64,000 nucleotides of DNA from Pelomonas sp. Root1444. Its GTDB lineage: Bacteria > Pseudomonadota > Gammaproteobacteria > Burkholderiales > Burkholderiaceae_C. The stretch covers positions 241,089 through 305,088 of the forward strand of contig NZ_LMFP01000011.1 of assembly GCF_001426885.1 (NCBI RefSeq), given 5' to 3'. The number at the start of each line of letters is the position of its first letter. Within the stretch, counting starts at the first letter, position 1. The position numbers and the translations under genes were made by a program. Below are positions 56,570 through 64,000 of the stretch, piece after piece. The notes beneath the pieces were generated by a model. It ran no database searches. It worked only from the letters and a program-made list of their open reading frames with translations, and was not told where the DNA came from.

Positions 56570-57556
56570 ATGAGTGCTCCCCCCTTTGCCGCCGAGCGCG
56601 CCATCCGCATGGGCCGCGAGGCCCTGGCGGTCGAGGCCCGCGCCCTGAGCGAGCTCGGCCCGCGCCTGGGCGAAGCCTTCGCCCGCGCTGTCGAGGCCAT
56701 GCTCGGCTGCCGCGGCCGCGTCGCCGTCATGGGCATGGGCAAGAGCGGCCATGTCGGCCGCAAGATCGCCGCCACGCTGGCCTCCACCGGCACGCCGGCC
56801 CTGTTCGTCCACCCCGCCGAGGCGGCGCACGGCGATCTCGGCATGGTCACGCCCGGCGACCTCGTGCTGGCGCTGTCCAATTCCGGCGAGAGCGACGAGC
56901 TCAACGCCATCCTGCCCGTGCTCAAGCGCCTGGGCATCCCCGTCGTCGCGATGACCGGCAGGCCCGAGTCCAGCCTCGCGTCGCATGCGGACGTGGTGCT
57001 CGACAGCGCCGTGTCCGAGGAAGCCTGCCCGCTGCAGCTGGCGCCCACTGCCAGCACCACGGCGCAGATGGCGCTGGGCGACGCCCTGGCCGTGGCGCTG
57101 CTGGACGCCCGCGGTTTCAAGGCCGAGGACTTCGCCCGCTCCCACCCGGGCGGCGCCTTGGGCCGCAAGCTGCTGACCCATGTGCGCGACCTGATGCGCA
57201 GCGGCGACGCCCTGCCCCGCGTGGCCGCCACGACGCCGTTCACGGAAATGATGCGCACGATGAGCGCCAAGGCCCTGGGCCTGGCCATCGTCGTCGACGC
57301 GGACGACCATGTGCAGGGTGTCTTCACCGACGGCGACCTGCGCCGCCTCATCGAGCAGGGCCACGACCTGCGCGCGCTGACCGCCGCCGAAGTGGCCCAC
57401 CCCAAGCCGCGCACCGTCGGTGCCGAGGCGCTCGCCGTCGATGCCGCCGACCTGATGGAAGCCGCACGCATCACCGTCGTGCTGGTCGTCGACGAGGAGC
57501 GGCGGCTGCTCGGGGCGGTGAGCATCAACGACCTGATGCGCGCGAAGGTGATCTGA
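56570..57556 (+). CDS. kdsD: D-arabinose 5-phosphate isomerase
   Basis: This 328-residue enzyme interconverts ribulose 5-phosphate and arabinose 5-phosphate for Kdo synthesis. The N-terminal SIS domain has AVMGMGKSGHVGRKIAATLASTGTPALFVHPAEAAHGDLG and SNSGESDEL. Two CBS domains follow (about residues 200-328). Length equals E. coli KdsD (328). A TACACT -10-like hexamer precedes the ATG. Its TGA overlaps the kdsC ATG as TGATG. Confidence 0.95.
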   Translation: MSAPPFAAERAIRMGREALAVEARALSELGPRLGEAFARAVEAMLGCRGRVAVMGMGKSGHVGRKIAATLASTGTPALFVHPAEAAHGDLGMVTPGDLVLALSNSGESDELNAILPVLKRLGIPVVAMTGRPESSLASHADVVLDSAVSEEACPLQLAPTASTTAQMALGDALAVALLDARGFKAEDFARSHPGGALGRKLLTHVRDLMRSGDALPRVAATTPFTEMMRTMSAKALGLAIVVDADDHVQGVFTDGDLRRLIEQGHDLRALTAAEVAHPKPRTVGAEALAVDAADLMEAARITVVLVVDEERRLLGAVSINDLMRAKVI

Positions 57557-58218
57557 TGGCGGCACTTCGCTTCCCACCCGAGCTGCTCGTCAAGGCCCAG
57601 GGCACCGGCCTGGCCATCAAGCTCGCCATTTTCGACGTCGACGGCGTGCTGACCGACGGGCGCATCTATATCGGCGAGCGCGGCGAGGAGTTCAAGGCCT
57701 TCAGCACGCTGGACGGCCATGGGCTGAAGTCACTGCAGCAAGCAGGCATCACGCCGGTGGTCATCACCGGCCGCGACAGCCCCGCCGTGCGCCGCCGCGT
57801 CGCCGACCTGGGCCTGATGCATGCCGCCTACGGCATCAAGGACAAGCTCGCCGCCGCCGAGCCCTTGCTGGCGCAGCTGGGCGCGAGCTGGGGCGAGGTG
57901 GCCGCCATGGGCGACGACTGGCCGGACCTGCCGCTGATGACCCGCGCCGGCTTCGCCTGCGCCCCGCCCGGCGCGCACGCCGAGGTGCTGGCCATCGCCG
58001 ACCACGTGACACGCGCCCCGGCCGGCCATGGCGCCGCGCGCGAATGCTGCGACCTGCTGCTGATGGCCGCGGGCCACTACGAGCGCCTGCTGCATTCGCA
58101 TCACGACACCCTCGACGGGGGCGGGCCGCCGGAGGCCGAGCGCCGGGCCGCTCCCGAGCCGGCCCCCATCCCCGCGGGGGATCGCTCGACGTACCCGTCG
58201 GGCGAGGGGCAAACATGA
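57556..58218 (+). CDS. kdsC: 3-deoxy-D-manno-octulosonate 8-phosphate phosphatase with extended tail
   Basis: This 220-residue HAD phosphatase removes phosphate from Kdo8P. The nucleophile motif is FDVDGVLTDG, then TGRDSPAVRRR (Ser/Thr motif), a Lys region (GIKDKL) and GDDWPDLPLM (acidic motif). Typical KdsC ends near residue 185; here about 35 extra residues rich in Pro, Glu, Ala and Gly follow HYERLLHSHHD. They are encoded by a GC-rich repeat and have no domain. The stop overlaps the lptC ATG. Confidence 0.93.
   Translation: MAALRFPPELLVKAQGTGLAIKLAIFDVDGVLTDGRIYIGERGEEFKAFSTLDGHGLKSLQQAGITPVVITGRDSPAVRRRVADLGLMHAAYGIKDKLAAAEPLLAQLGASWGEVAAMGDDWPDLPLMTRAGFACAPPGAHAEVLAIADHVTRAPAGHGAARECCDLLLMAAGHYERLLHSHHDTLDGGGPPEAERRAAPEPAPIPAGDRSTYPSGEGQT
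58118..58214. repeat. GC-rich repeat encoding the KdsC tail
   Basis: The region carries GGGCCGCC at 58123-58130 and GGAGGCCGAGC at 58131-58141, both also present at 53030-53053 in the intergenic repeat of the oxidoreductase operon. It further contains self-complementary blocks such as CCCCGCGGGG. Here it is read in frame as the C-terminal extension of KdsC. It resembles an intergenic repeat absorbed into the gene. Confidence 0.45.
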
Positions 58219-58880
58219 CCCCCGCCGCGCTGCCGGTACCGACCCCGCGCCGCCGCCCGCCCCAACCCTGGCTGTGGCGCGTGCAGAGCCTGTTGTCCAA
58301 CTACCTGCCGCTGCTGCTGATGGCCTTCCTGGCCAGCGGCACCTGGTGGCTGGTGAAGAACACACCGCTGATCGGCGAGCCCGGCGAGCAGGCCCCGCCG
58401 CGCCATGAGCCCGACTACCGCATGGTCAATTTCGAGATCCAGCGCATCGGCGCCGACGGCCGCCTCAACGTGCAGATCGCCGGCGCCGAGCTGCGCCACT
58501 TCCCCGACACCGACACCGTCGAGATCGACCAGGTGCGCGTGCGCGCCGTCGCACCCGATGGCAGCCTCGCCATTGCCGAGGCCAAGCGTGCCGTCAGCAA
58601 CGGCGACGGCAGCGACCTGCAGCTGTTCGGCAACGTGCACCTGCGCCGCCTGCCGCCCGGCTCGGGCGAGAACGCGCCGGCCCAGCTCGAGGTGCGTGGC
58701 GAGTTCCTGCAGGCCCTGTCCAACAGCGAGATCCTGCGCTCGGACCTGCCCGTCACCATCCGCCAGGGCGGCGCGACGCTGCAGGCGCAGAACTTCGAGT
58801 ACCGCCACCTGACCGGCCAGGTCCGCTTCACCGGCAGGGCGCAGGGGCAGATCGCCTCGCCGGCCAAGGGCAGGCCGTGA
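58215..58880 (+). CDS. lptC: LPS export protein LptC
   Basis: This 221-residue bitopic inner-membrane protein has one membrane helix (LPLLLMAFLASGTWWLV, about residues 31-47) and a periplasmic LptC beta-jellyroll. PDYRMVNFEIQRIGADGRLNVQIAGAELRHFPDTDTVEID and AKRAVSNGDGSDLQLFGNVHLRR are the repeated strands. It passes LPS from LptBFG to LptA. The start overlaps kdsC by 4 bases. lptA and lptB do not follow immediately as they do in many proteobacteria. Confidence 0.92.
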   Translation: MTPAALPVPTPRRRPPQPWLWRVQSLLSNYLPLLLMAFLASGTWWLVKNTPLIGEPGEQAPPRHEPDYRMVNFEIQRIGADGRLNVQIAGAELRHFPDTDTVEIDQVRVRAVAPDGSLAIAEAKRAVSNGDGSDLQLFGNVHLRRLPPGSGENAPAQLEVRGEFLQALSNSEILRSDLPVTIRQGGATLQAQNFEYRHLTGQVRFTGRAQGQIASPAKGRP

Positions 58881-58938
58881 CCGCCATCCAGGCCGAGCAC
58901 GCGGATCGGCGCGCGCACCCGCGGGACCAGGGGCTTCA

Positions 58939-59712
58939 GTGACCGAGCTCGTCTTCATCACCGGCGCCTCCAGCGGCATCGGCCAGGCGCTGGCGCTGCG
59001 CTACTACCGCGATGGCGCGCGGCTCGCCCTGGTGGCACGACGCACCGCGGAAGTGGCGCGGTGGGCCGCGGAACAACGGCTCGACGCCGCCCGCTTCAAG
59101 GTCTACGGCGCCGACGTGTCCGACCTGGACGCCATGGCCCGCATCGGCCGCGACTGCATCGCGGCGCAAGGCCTGCCCGACGTCGTCATCGCCAATGCGG
59201 GCATCAGCATCGGCATGGACACGACGCAGTTCGACGACCTGGACGTGATGCGCCGCAGCTTCGCGACCAACAACGTCGGGCTGGCCGCCACCTTCCATCC
59301 CTTCGTGGCCGCGATGAACGCACGCGGCTCGGGCACGCTGGTCGGCATCGCCAGCGTCGCGGCCATCCGCGGCCTGCCGGGGCACGGCGCCTACTGCGCC
59401 AGCAAGGCCGCCGTCGTCGCCTATTGCGAAAGCCTGCGCGGCGAATGCCGGCCCTTCGGCGTGCGCGTCGTCACGCTGCTGCCCGGCTACATCGACACGC
59501 CGCTGACGCGCGGCAACCGCTACAGCATGCCCTTCCTGATGCAGGTCGACGACTTCGCCGACCAGGCCGTGCGCGCCATCCGCGCCCAGGTCAGCTACCG
59601 CGTCATCCCGTGGCAGATGGGCGTGGCGGCCAAGCTGCTGCGCCTGCTGCCCAACTGGCTCTACGACCGCGCGCTGGGCAGCCGGCCGCGCAAGAAGCGG
59701 GCGAGCGAGTAG
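58939..59712 (+). CDS. SDR-family oxidoreductase
   Basis: This 257-residue classical SDR has TGASSGIG, VVIANAGIS (the NAG-type motif), the catalytic Ser in VGIASVAAI, YCASK and PGYIDTPL. The C-terminal region (GVAAKLLRLLPNWLYDRALGS) ends in a basic tail (RPRKKRASE) and a hydrophobic helix that could touch the membrane. It starts at GTG 58939, 58 bases after lptC; no in-frame ATG fits. In related genomes I recall an SDR near lptC and lptA, which hints at an envelope role. Substrate unknown. Confidence 0.88.
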   Translation: MTELVFITGASSGIGQALALRYYRDGARLALVARRTAEVARWAAEQRLDAARFKVYGADVSDLDAMARIGRDCIAAQGLPDVVIANAGISIGMDTTQFDDLDVMRRSFATNNVGLAATFHPFVAAMNARGSGTLVGIASVAAIRGLPGHGAYCASKAAVVAYCESLRGECRPFGVRVVTLLPGYIDTPLTRGNRYSMPFLMQVDDFADQAVRAIRAQVSYRVIPWQMGVAAKLLRLLPNWLYDRALGSRPRKKRASE

Positions 59713-59791
59713 CCAGCCGCGCGGCGGCCTCGCTACACTGCGCGCCTTCGGACCGAGAGCCGGCCCTGGACGGGCGGCGAAGGAGGACATC

Positions 59792-59818
59792 ATGGCCAAG
59801 GTGCTTCACCCCTGCTAA
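59792..59818 (+). CDS. possible 8-residue leader peptide (MAKVLHPC)
   Basis: A complete 8-codon frame reads MAKVLHPC and stops at TAA. It is preceded by GAAGGAGGACATC, which is close to a perfect anti-Shine-Dalgarno match at good spacing, and is the strongest ribosome binding site noticed in the window. It lies in the 219-base gap upstream of the DUF5916 gene, with TACACT at 59734-59739 as a possible -10. Regulation of the downstream gene is inference. Confidence 0.4.
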   Translation: MAKVLHPC

Positions 59819-59931
59819 CGCCCTTGCGCTGACGCCCCAGTCAGCCGCACGCCGGTTGCCGCCCCAGAGCGCGCAGCCCACCTGATTCCCGCGGCCGCCC
59901 GATGGCGGTCGATCCCGGACGACCTTCATCC

Positions 59932-62220
59932 ATGACCTCCCGCCTTCTCGGCCTGGGCCTGCTCGCCCTGGCCCTGCCCGCCTGGCCATCCAACGGCCCT
60001 GCCCATCCCACCGCACTGCGCCTGGATGCCGGCGCGGCCCCGCCCCTGATCGACGGCCGCCTCGGCGACGCGGCCTGGCAACGCGCGCCGGTGTACGAGC
60101 GCTTCGCGCAGTTCCTGCCTATCGACAAGCAGCCCGCTCGCTGGCGCACCACCGTGCAGGTGCTCGTCACCGATGACGCCCTCGTCTTCGGCATCCGCGC
60201 CTGGGACGCCGAGCCCGGCCGCATCCGCGCGCCGCTGGCCCGCCGCGACCAGGTTAAGGCCGACCAGGACTACGTGGCCGTCTTCATCGATCCGGTCGGC
60301 CACAGACGCACCGCGCAGTACGTGCGGGTGAGCCCCGCCGGCGCCCTCGAGGACGGCCAGTTCTCCGCCGAGGAGGACAGCGAAGACACGGCGCCCGACT
60401 TCGACGTCGAAGCGGCAGCGATGCGGCTGCCGGACGGCTACAGCATCGAGCTGCGCTGGCCGCTGGCGGCCCTGCGCTTTCCGCATGCCGGGGGTGCGCC
60501 ATGGCGCGTCATGGTCGCGCGCAACATCCCACGCGAGGACCGTACGCTCAACGTCAGCGCGCCGGCATTGACCAAGGACGCGCTGAGCTTCATCGCCGAG
60601 CTGCAGCCGCTGGACGGCCTCGATGACCTGGTCGAGCAGGTGCGCGAACGCAGCTTCATCACGTTCCGCCCCGAGTTGACACTGCGCACGACTCGCGACA
60701 GCGACGAGGCCGGCACGCGCCGCGCCCGCAAGGCGTCGCTGGGCGCCGAGTTCAAGTGGCGGCCGCGCGCCGACTGGGTGATCGACGCGACGCTGAACCC
60801 CGACTTCTCGCAGGTCGAACTCGATGCGCCGCAGCTGGCCGGCAACACGCGCTTCGCGCTCAGCGTGCCTGAGAAGCGCGGCTTCTTCCTGGAGAGCGCC
60901 GACGTCGTCGGCCCGACCCAGCCCGACGAATCGGGCGAGAACCGCAGCCTGGCCGCCTTCTACACGCGCGCCATCACCGACCCCGAACACGGCCTGCGCG
61001 CGACCTGGCGCGGCGCCGGTGCCGAGGCGACCGCGCTGAGCCTGCGCGATGCCGGCGGCGGCCAGGTCCTGCGGGCCGGTGCCTTCGCGACGGGCAGCGG
61101 CCTGCAACCTGAAGGTTCGCAAGCGAGCTTCGCGCGGGGCCGCATGCAGTTCGGCGGGCTCGGGCTGGCCGGCCTGGTGTCGCTGCGCGACTTCGGCGAG
61201 GGCTTGTCGACCGAGGTCGTCGGCAGCGACGGCGTCTGGCGCGCCGGCGACAGCGACCAGTGGCGCGGCCACCTGCTGCTGTCACGCACGACGCTGGGCA
61301 TCGCCGCCGACGGCCAGGTGCAGCGTGTCGGCCGCGAGCGCGGCCACCGCGCTTGGCTGGGCTGGCGCCACCGCGACGGCGACTGGGTGGCCAACGTCAA
61401 CGTCGAGGAGGTCAGCCCGCGCTTTGCCAACGACAACGGCTTCGTCAACCAGAGCGGCATCCGCCGCGCCTCGGCCATGGGCTACCTGCGCCTGGGGCCG
61501 CGCGAATTGCTCGTGGACATGCACGAGAGCGAGGTCCAGCTGACGGTGCAGGAGACGCGCACGCTGGCCGACCCGCTGCTCGGCGTCGCGGGCGGGCAGG
61601 TCGTGGACCGGCTCTTCCAGCCCGGCTTCTGGTTCGCCGCGGCGCGCAACACCGGCGTCTGGGGGCATGTCGGGCTGGACAGCCACCGCGCGAAGAGCGG
61701 CGGCCGGCTGCACGCGACGCGCACGCTGCTGCTGGGCTTCGAGTCCAACCCCGGTGAGCTGCTGAGCTTTCTGATGGGCGAGGTCGAATGGGGCCGGCGC
61801 CTGGATGTCGACGCCGACCGCGTCGGCCTGGGCTTGCAGGCCGAGTTGCAGGCCAAGCTGCGCGCGCCGTTGCCGGCGGGCCTGTGGCTGGAGTTCGAGC
61901 AGCGCCTGGGCCTTGGCTGGGTCGAGGGGCCCAACGGCCAACGCGCCTTCACGGACCGCAGCGCGCAGAGCCTTGCCGTGTTGCACCTGAGCCCGCGGGA
62001 TTCACTGCGGATGATCAGCCAGCACACCCATTTCACGCGCCGCGAGGATGCCAGCGTCGCTCTTGCTGCCGAGGACGGCCGCGACCGCCAGCTGTCGGTG
62101 ATGTTCCAGCACCGTGTCGGCTTGTCGCGCCTCTTCAGCATCGGCCTGACCCGCGCCAGCGAACGCCCCGGCCAGGTCCGCCGTCGCGAACTGTTCGCCA
62201 AGTTGGCGCTGGGGTACTGA
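59932..62220 (+). CDS. DUF5916-type outer-membrane protein with N-terminal CBM9-like domain
   Basis: This 762-residue exported protein has a signal peptide (about residues 1-22) and a CBM9-like beta domain: PPLIDGRLGDAAWQRAPVYERF, VQVLVTDDALVFGIRAWD. The long DUF5916 region follows, with DATLNPDFSQVE, the phrase EKRGFFLESADVVGP and many amphipathic strands of a predicted barrel, ending LFAKLALGY. Function of the family is unknown; carbohydrate handling is suggested by the first domain. The ATG at 59932 gives the signal peptide. Confidence 0.85.
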   Translation: MTSRLLGLGLLALALPAWPSNGPAHPTALRLDAGAAPPLIDGRLGDAAWQRAPVYERFAQFLPIDKQPARWRTTVQVLVTDDALVFGIRAWDAEPGRIRAPLARRDQVKADQDYVAVFIDPVGHRRTAQYVRVSPAGALEDGQFSAEEDSEDTAPDFDVEAAAMRLPDGYSIELRWPLAALRFPHAGGAPWRVMVARNIPREDRTLNVSAPALTKDALSFIAELQPLDGLDDLVEQVRERSFITFRPELTLRTTRDSDEAGTRRARKASLGAEFKWRPRADWVIDATLNPDFSQVELDAPQLAGNTRFALSVPEKRGFFLESADVVGPTQPDESGENRSLAAFYTRAITDPEHGLRATWRGAGAEATALSLRDAGGGQVLRAGAFATGSGLQPEGSQASFARGRMQFGGLGLAGLVSLRDFGEGLSTEVVGSDGVWRAGDSDQWRGHLLLSRTTLGIAADGQVQRVGRERGHRAWLGWRHRDGDWVANVNVEEVSPRFANDNGFVNQSGIRRASAMGYLRLGPRELLVDMHESEVQLTVQETRTLADPLLGVAGGQVVDRLFQPGFWFAAARNTGVWGHVGLDSHRAKSGGRLHATRTLLLGFESNPGELLSFLMGEVEWGRRLDVDADRVGLGLQAELQAKLRAPLPAGLWLEFEQRLGLGWVEGPNGQRAFTDRSAQSLAVLHLSPRDSLRMISQHTHFTRREDASVALAAEDGRDRQLSVMFQHRVGLSRLFSIGLTRASERPGQVRRRELFAKLALGY

Positions 62221-62370
62221 GGCCCTTCGGGCGGGCCAGCTTGGCGAACTGAAGGCGGGCACAAGCGGTCTGTGCGGACTGTTTGTCCTCGTCGCGGAAG
62301 GCCATGGACTTCTGCCCATGGCAGGCCGGCTCAGCAGCGTCGCATGGGGCGCCATGGCCGCGCCCCAAAA

Positions 62371-62397
62371 AGCACAAGGCGCCCGCAGGCGCCTTGT
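62371..62397 (-). terminator. rho-independent terminator of the RRM gene
   Basis: Read on the minus strand, ACAAGGCGCC pairs with GGCGCCTTGT around a 4-base loop (62374-62397), followed by GCTTTTTGG. It lies 25 bases after the stop of the RNA-binding protein gene and has the classical stem plus T-tract form. Confidence 0.8.
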
Positions 62398-62421
62398 TCA
62401 TTCATGCTGGGTCAGCAGGGC

Positions 62422-62967
62422 TTAGTAGCCACCACCGCCGTAGCCGCCACCGCCGCCGGAGCGACCGCCGCCGCCGTAGCCGCCACCGCCGGAGCGGCCA
62501 CCGCCGCCACCGCCGTAGCCACCGCCGCCGCCGCCGTAGCCGCCGCCACCGCCGGAACGGCCACCGCCGCCGCCGCCGTAGCCGCCACCACCGCCGGAAC
62601 GGCCACCACCGCCGCCGCCGTAGCCACCACCACCGCCGTAGCCGCCACCGCTGCTACCGCCGCCGAAGCCGCCGCCGCCGGAACGGCCACCGCCGCCGCC
62701 GAAGCCGCCCGGGCGCTCTTCACGAGGACGCGCCTCGTTGACGACGATGGCGCGGCCTTCGAGGGCCTGGCCATTCATGCCGTTGATCGCGGCTTGCGCC
62801 TCGGCATCGGAGCCCATTTCGACGAAGCCGAAACCTTTGGAACGGCCCGTTTCACGATCCATCATGACCTTTGCGGAGGTCACGGTACCGAACTGACCGA
62901 ACGCTTCTTGCAGCGATTCGTCACGCACGCTGTAGGCCAGATTGCCCACGTAAAGCTTGTTTCCCAT
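62422..62967 (-). CDS. RRM RNA-binding protein with glycine-rich tail
   Basis: This 181-residue protein has one RRM domain (residues 3-80) with RNP2 LYVGNL and RNP1 KGFGFVEM, and conserved AFGQFGTV. A tail of about 95 residues follows, made of Gly runs with Tyr, Arg and Ser (repeated GGGYGGGG and RSGGGG units). The layout matches cold-inducible glycine-rich RNA-binding proteins of plants and cyanobacteria and the Rbp proteins of proteobacteria. It probably binds RNA broadly and may form condensates through the tail. The 5' region is relatively AT-rich. Confidence 0.92.
   Translation of the reverse strand: MGNKLYVGNLAYSVRDESLQEAFGQFGTVTSAKVMMDRETGRSKGFGFVEMGSDAEAQAAINGMNGQALEGRAIVVNEARPREERPGGFGGGGGRSGGGGFGGGSSGGGYGGGGGYGGGGGGRSGGGGGYGGGGGGRSGGGGGYGGGGGGYGGGGGGRSGGGGYGGGGRSGGGGGYGGGGY
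62424..62700. repeat. low-complexity GGN repeat encoding the glycine-rich tail
   Basis: Nearly continuous (CCACCGCCGCC)-like units on the plus strand encode the Gly/Tyr/Arg/Ser tail of the RRM protein. The repeat unit of about 30-45 bases recurs at least four times with small changes. Such tracts are prone to length change by slippage or recombination. Confidence 0.8.
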
Positions 62968-63188
62968 GGGGAAGCCCTTCTCTTCTCAAAACCAAAAAAC
63001 CATGTGGAGCTTCAACCCATCGTGAACCATTCAAGCGAAGGTGCGGCGTCCAGACACAGGCAAATCATTATGGTGGCGAGGTCAAGGAATACGAGACGCC
63101 CCTCCCGTAAGTGTTGTTTTTACGAGCTAGCACAAACCCTGGCGGTGCGAAGCCTTCACCGCACCGTCATCGCTACCATCGCCGCCCG

Positions 63189-64000
63189 ATGACGCCTCCC
63201 TTGATTTCCGCCCTCGCCCGCGTGCTCGCCAGCATCGACGCGCCACGCAACCTGCGCGCCCTCTACGCGCTGCTGGCCAGCTTCTGCATGACCGGCCTGC
63301 TGCTGGCGATGGCGCGCTCGGCGTTGGGGCGTGACGAGGGCTTCATCAGCGCGCTGTGGCTGGGCCTGGGCCTGGCTGTCGCCTTTTTTGGCGTCAACGC
63401 CACCGGCCTGATGTTGATGGACCAGGCCTGCGGTCGACGCGTTAGGGATCCGCAGGACGCGCTGTCCCAAGCGCTGCGCAGCGCCCATCGGGTGCTGCTG
63501 GCCCTGCTGGCCTGCGTGGCGCTCGCGGCCGTGGCGGTGCTCGCGCTGGCCGCCCTGCTGTGGGCAACGCACCTGCCGCTGGTCGGCGCGCCGCTGCTGG
63601 CCGTGGTGCTGCCGGCCGGCGTGCTGATGCTGGGCGGCATCGCGTTCGTGCTCGTCATCCTGGTGGGGCCGTTGGCAGGGCCGGCGGTCTGGGCCGGCCT
63701 GCGCAGCCGCGAGGTGCTGGCCTTTCTGCGCCACCGCCTGCGTCACGGCCTGCCCGAGACGGCGCTGTTGATGGCGGCCGTCTACCTGATGGTGGCGCTG
63801 GCGACGGCCGCCGTCAGCTTCGTCGTCGTCAGCGGCAGCCAGCTGCTGGCCGGGCTGGCCATCCTGGGCGCGGGGGTCGAGCTGCCGGCGCGCGAGCTGC
63901 TGGCCGGCGTCACGGGCCTGGGGCCGCGCGGCATGGGCGCCAGCGGCGTGCCGCTGCAGGGCGGCAACCTGGGCCTCGCGGCGCTGATTGGCGGCGGCGT
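63189..64000 (+). CDS. multi-pass membrane protein, partial at window edge
   Basis: The frame opens MTPPLISALARVLASIDAPR and remains open for 270 codons to the window end, so the C-terminus is missing. It has at least five hydrophobic segments (LRALYALLASFCMTGLLLAM, LGLGLAVAFFGVNATG, LLALLACVALAAVAVLALAALLW, LLAVVLPAGVLMLGGIAFVLVILV, TALLMAAVYLMVALATAAVSFVV) and short basic loops. I do not recognise the family. The frame's codon use matches its neighbours. It is divergent from the RRM gene. Confidence 0.75.
   Translation, partial: MTPPLISALARVLASIDAPRNLRALYALLASFCMTGLLLAMARSALGRDEGFISALWLGLGLAVAFFGVNATGLMLMDQACGRRVRDPQDALSQALRSAHRVLLALLACVALAAVAVLALAALLWATHLPLVGAPLLAVVLPAGVLMLGGIAFVLVILVGPLAGPAVWAGLRSREVLAFLRHRLRHGLPETALLMAAVYLMVALATAAVSFVVVSGSQLLAGLAILGAGVELPARELLAGVTGLGPRGMGASGVPLQGGNLGLAALIGGG

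Noticed and set aside
62424-62700. CRISPR-like direct repeats
   Set aside because: Repeats are contiguous and in frame with the glycine-rich tail; there are no unique spacers or cas genes.
62272-63192. 306-codon plus-strand frame opposite the RRM gene, rich in Ala and Thr
   Set aside because: It is the complement of the glycine-rich repeat; the RRM on the other strand is unambiguous.

Overview
The window is about 70% G+C with long, tightly packed genes and many 1-4 base start/stop overlaps. The gene content points to a betaproteobacterium of the order Burkholderiales, in the Roseateles/Rubrivivax/Leptothrix neighbourhood. Indicators are a DUF2917 gene divergent from a LysR regulator, three PEP-CTERM proteins, an Anbu-type proteasome homologue, kdsD-kdsC-lptC, a glycine-rich RRM protein and GC-rich intergenic repeats. 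The genus is inference. No rRNA, tRNA, CRISPR array, insertion sequence, phage gene or replication origin was recognised, and no gene-free stretch exceeds 300 bases.

Layout. 1-4.7 kb: two 5-formyltetrahydrofolate cyclo-ligase paralogues, a TfoX-N protein, DUF2917/LysR and a Kef-type antiporter. 4.9-13.2 kb: a serine hydrolase, a PEP-CTERM protein, a lytic transglycosylase coupled to an NDUFA9-like protein, two GSTs around a DUF1272 protein, and cca. 13.3-20.1 kb: a complete RND efflux operon (adaptor, pump, outer-membrane factor) followed at 2 bases by a secreted esterase. 20.1-21.9 kb: a thioredoxin/MFS pair behind two LacI-type operator palindromes. 22-31.7 kb: a UvrA-like ATPase, a PNPOx-like protein, DUF4142, Anbu, a PEP-CTERM protein, FAH-nadC, rlpA and an SDR.

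31.8-39.9 kb is a signalling block: two tandem membrane diguanylate cyclases, then a TonB-dependent receptor, a YfiR-like periplasmic protein and a hybrid histidine kinase whose sensor region resembles CHASE8. The last three look like one transcript and may carry an outer-membrane signal to a phosphorelay. 39.9-50.1 kb: an M13 peptidase, a 2-hydroxyacid dehydrogenase, DUF899, an AraC/VOC/UvrA-like cluster, an acidic small protein, an FAD amine-oxidase-like enzyme and a lipoprotein. 50.1-54.9 kb: a three-gene 2-oxoacid:acceptor oxidoreductase with an FAD/Fe-S electron-transfer subunit.

55-59.7 kb: an Hcp-like protein with a signal peptide and PEP-CTERM anchor, a PAP2 phosphatase, kdsD-kdsC-lptC and an SDR. 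59.7-64 kb: an 8-codon reading frame with a very strong ribosome binding site, a DUF5916-type outer-membrane protein, an RRM/glycine-rich RNA-binding protein and a membrane protein cut by the window edge.

The most promising leads are the TonB receptor/YfiR/CHASE8-like kinase cassette, the exported Hcp-like PEP-CTERM protein, and the double LacI-type operator controlling a thioredoxin/MFS pair with no LacI gene nearby.
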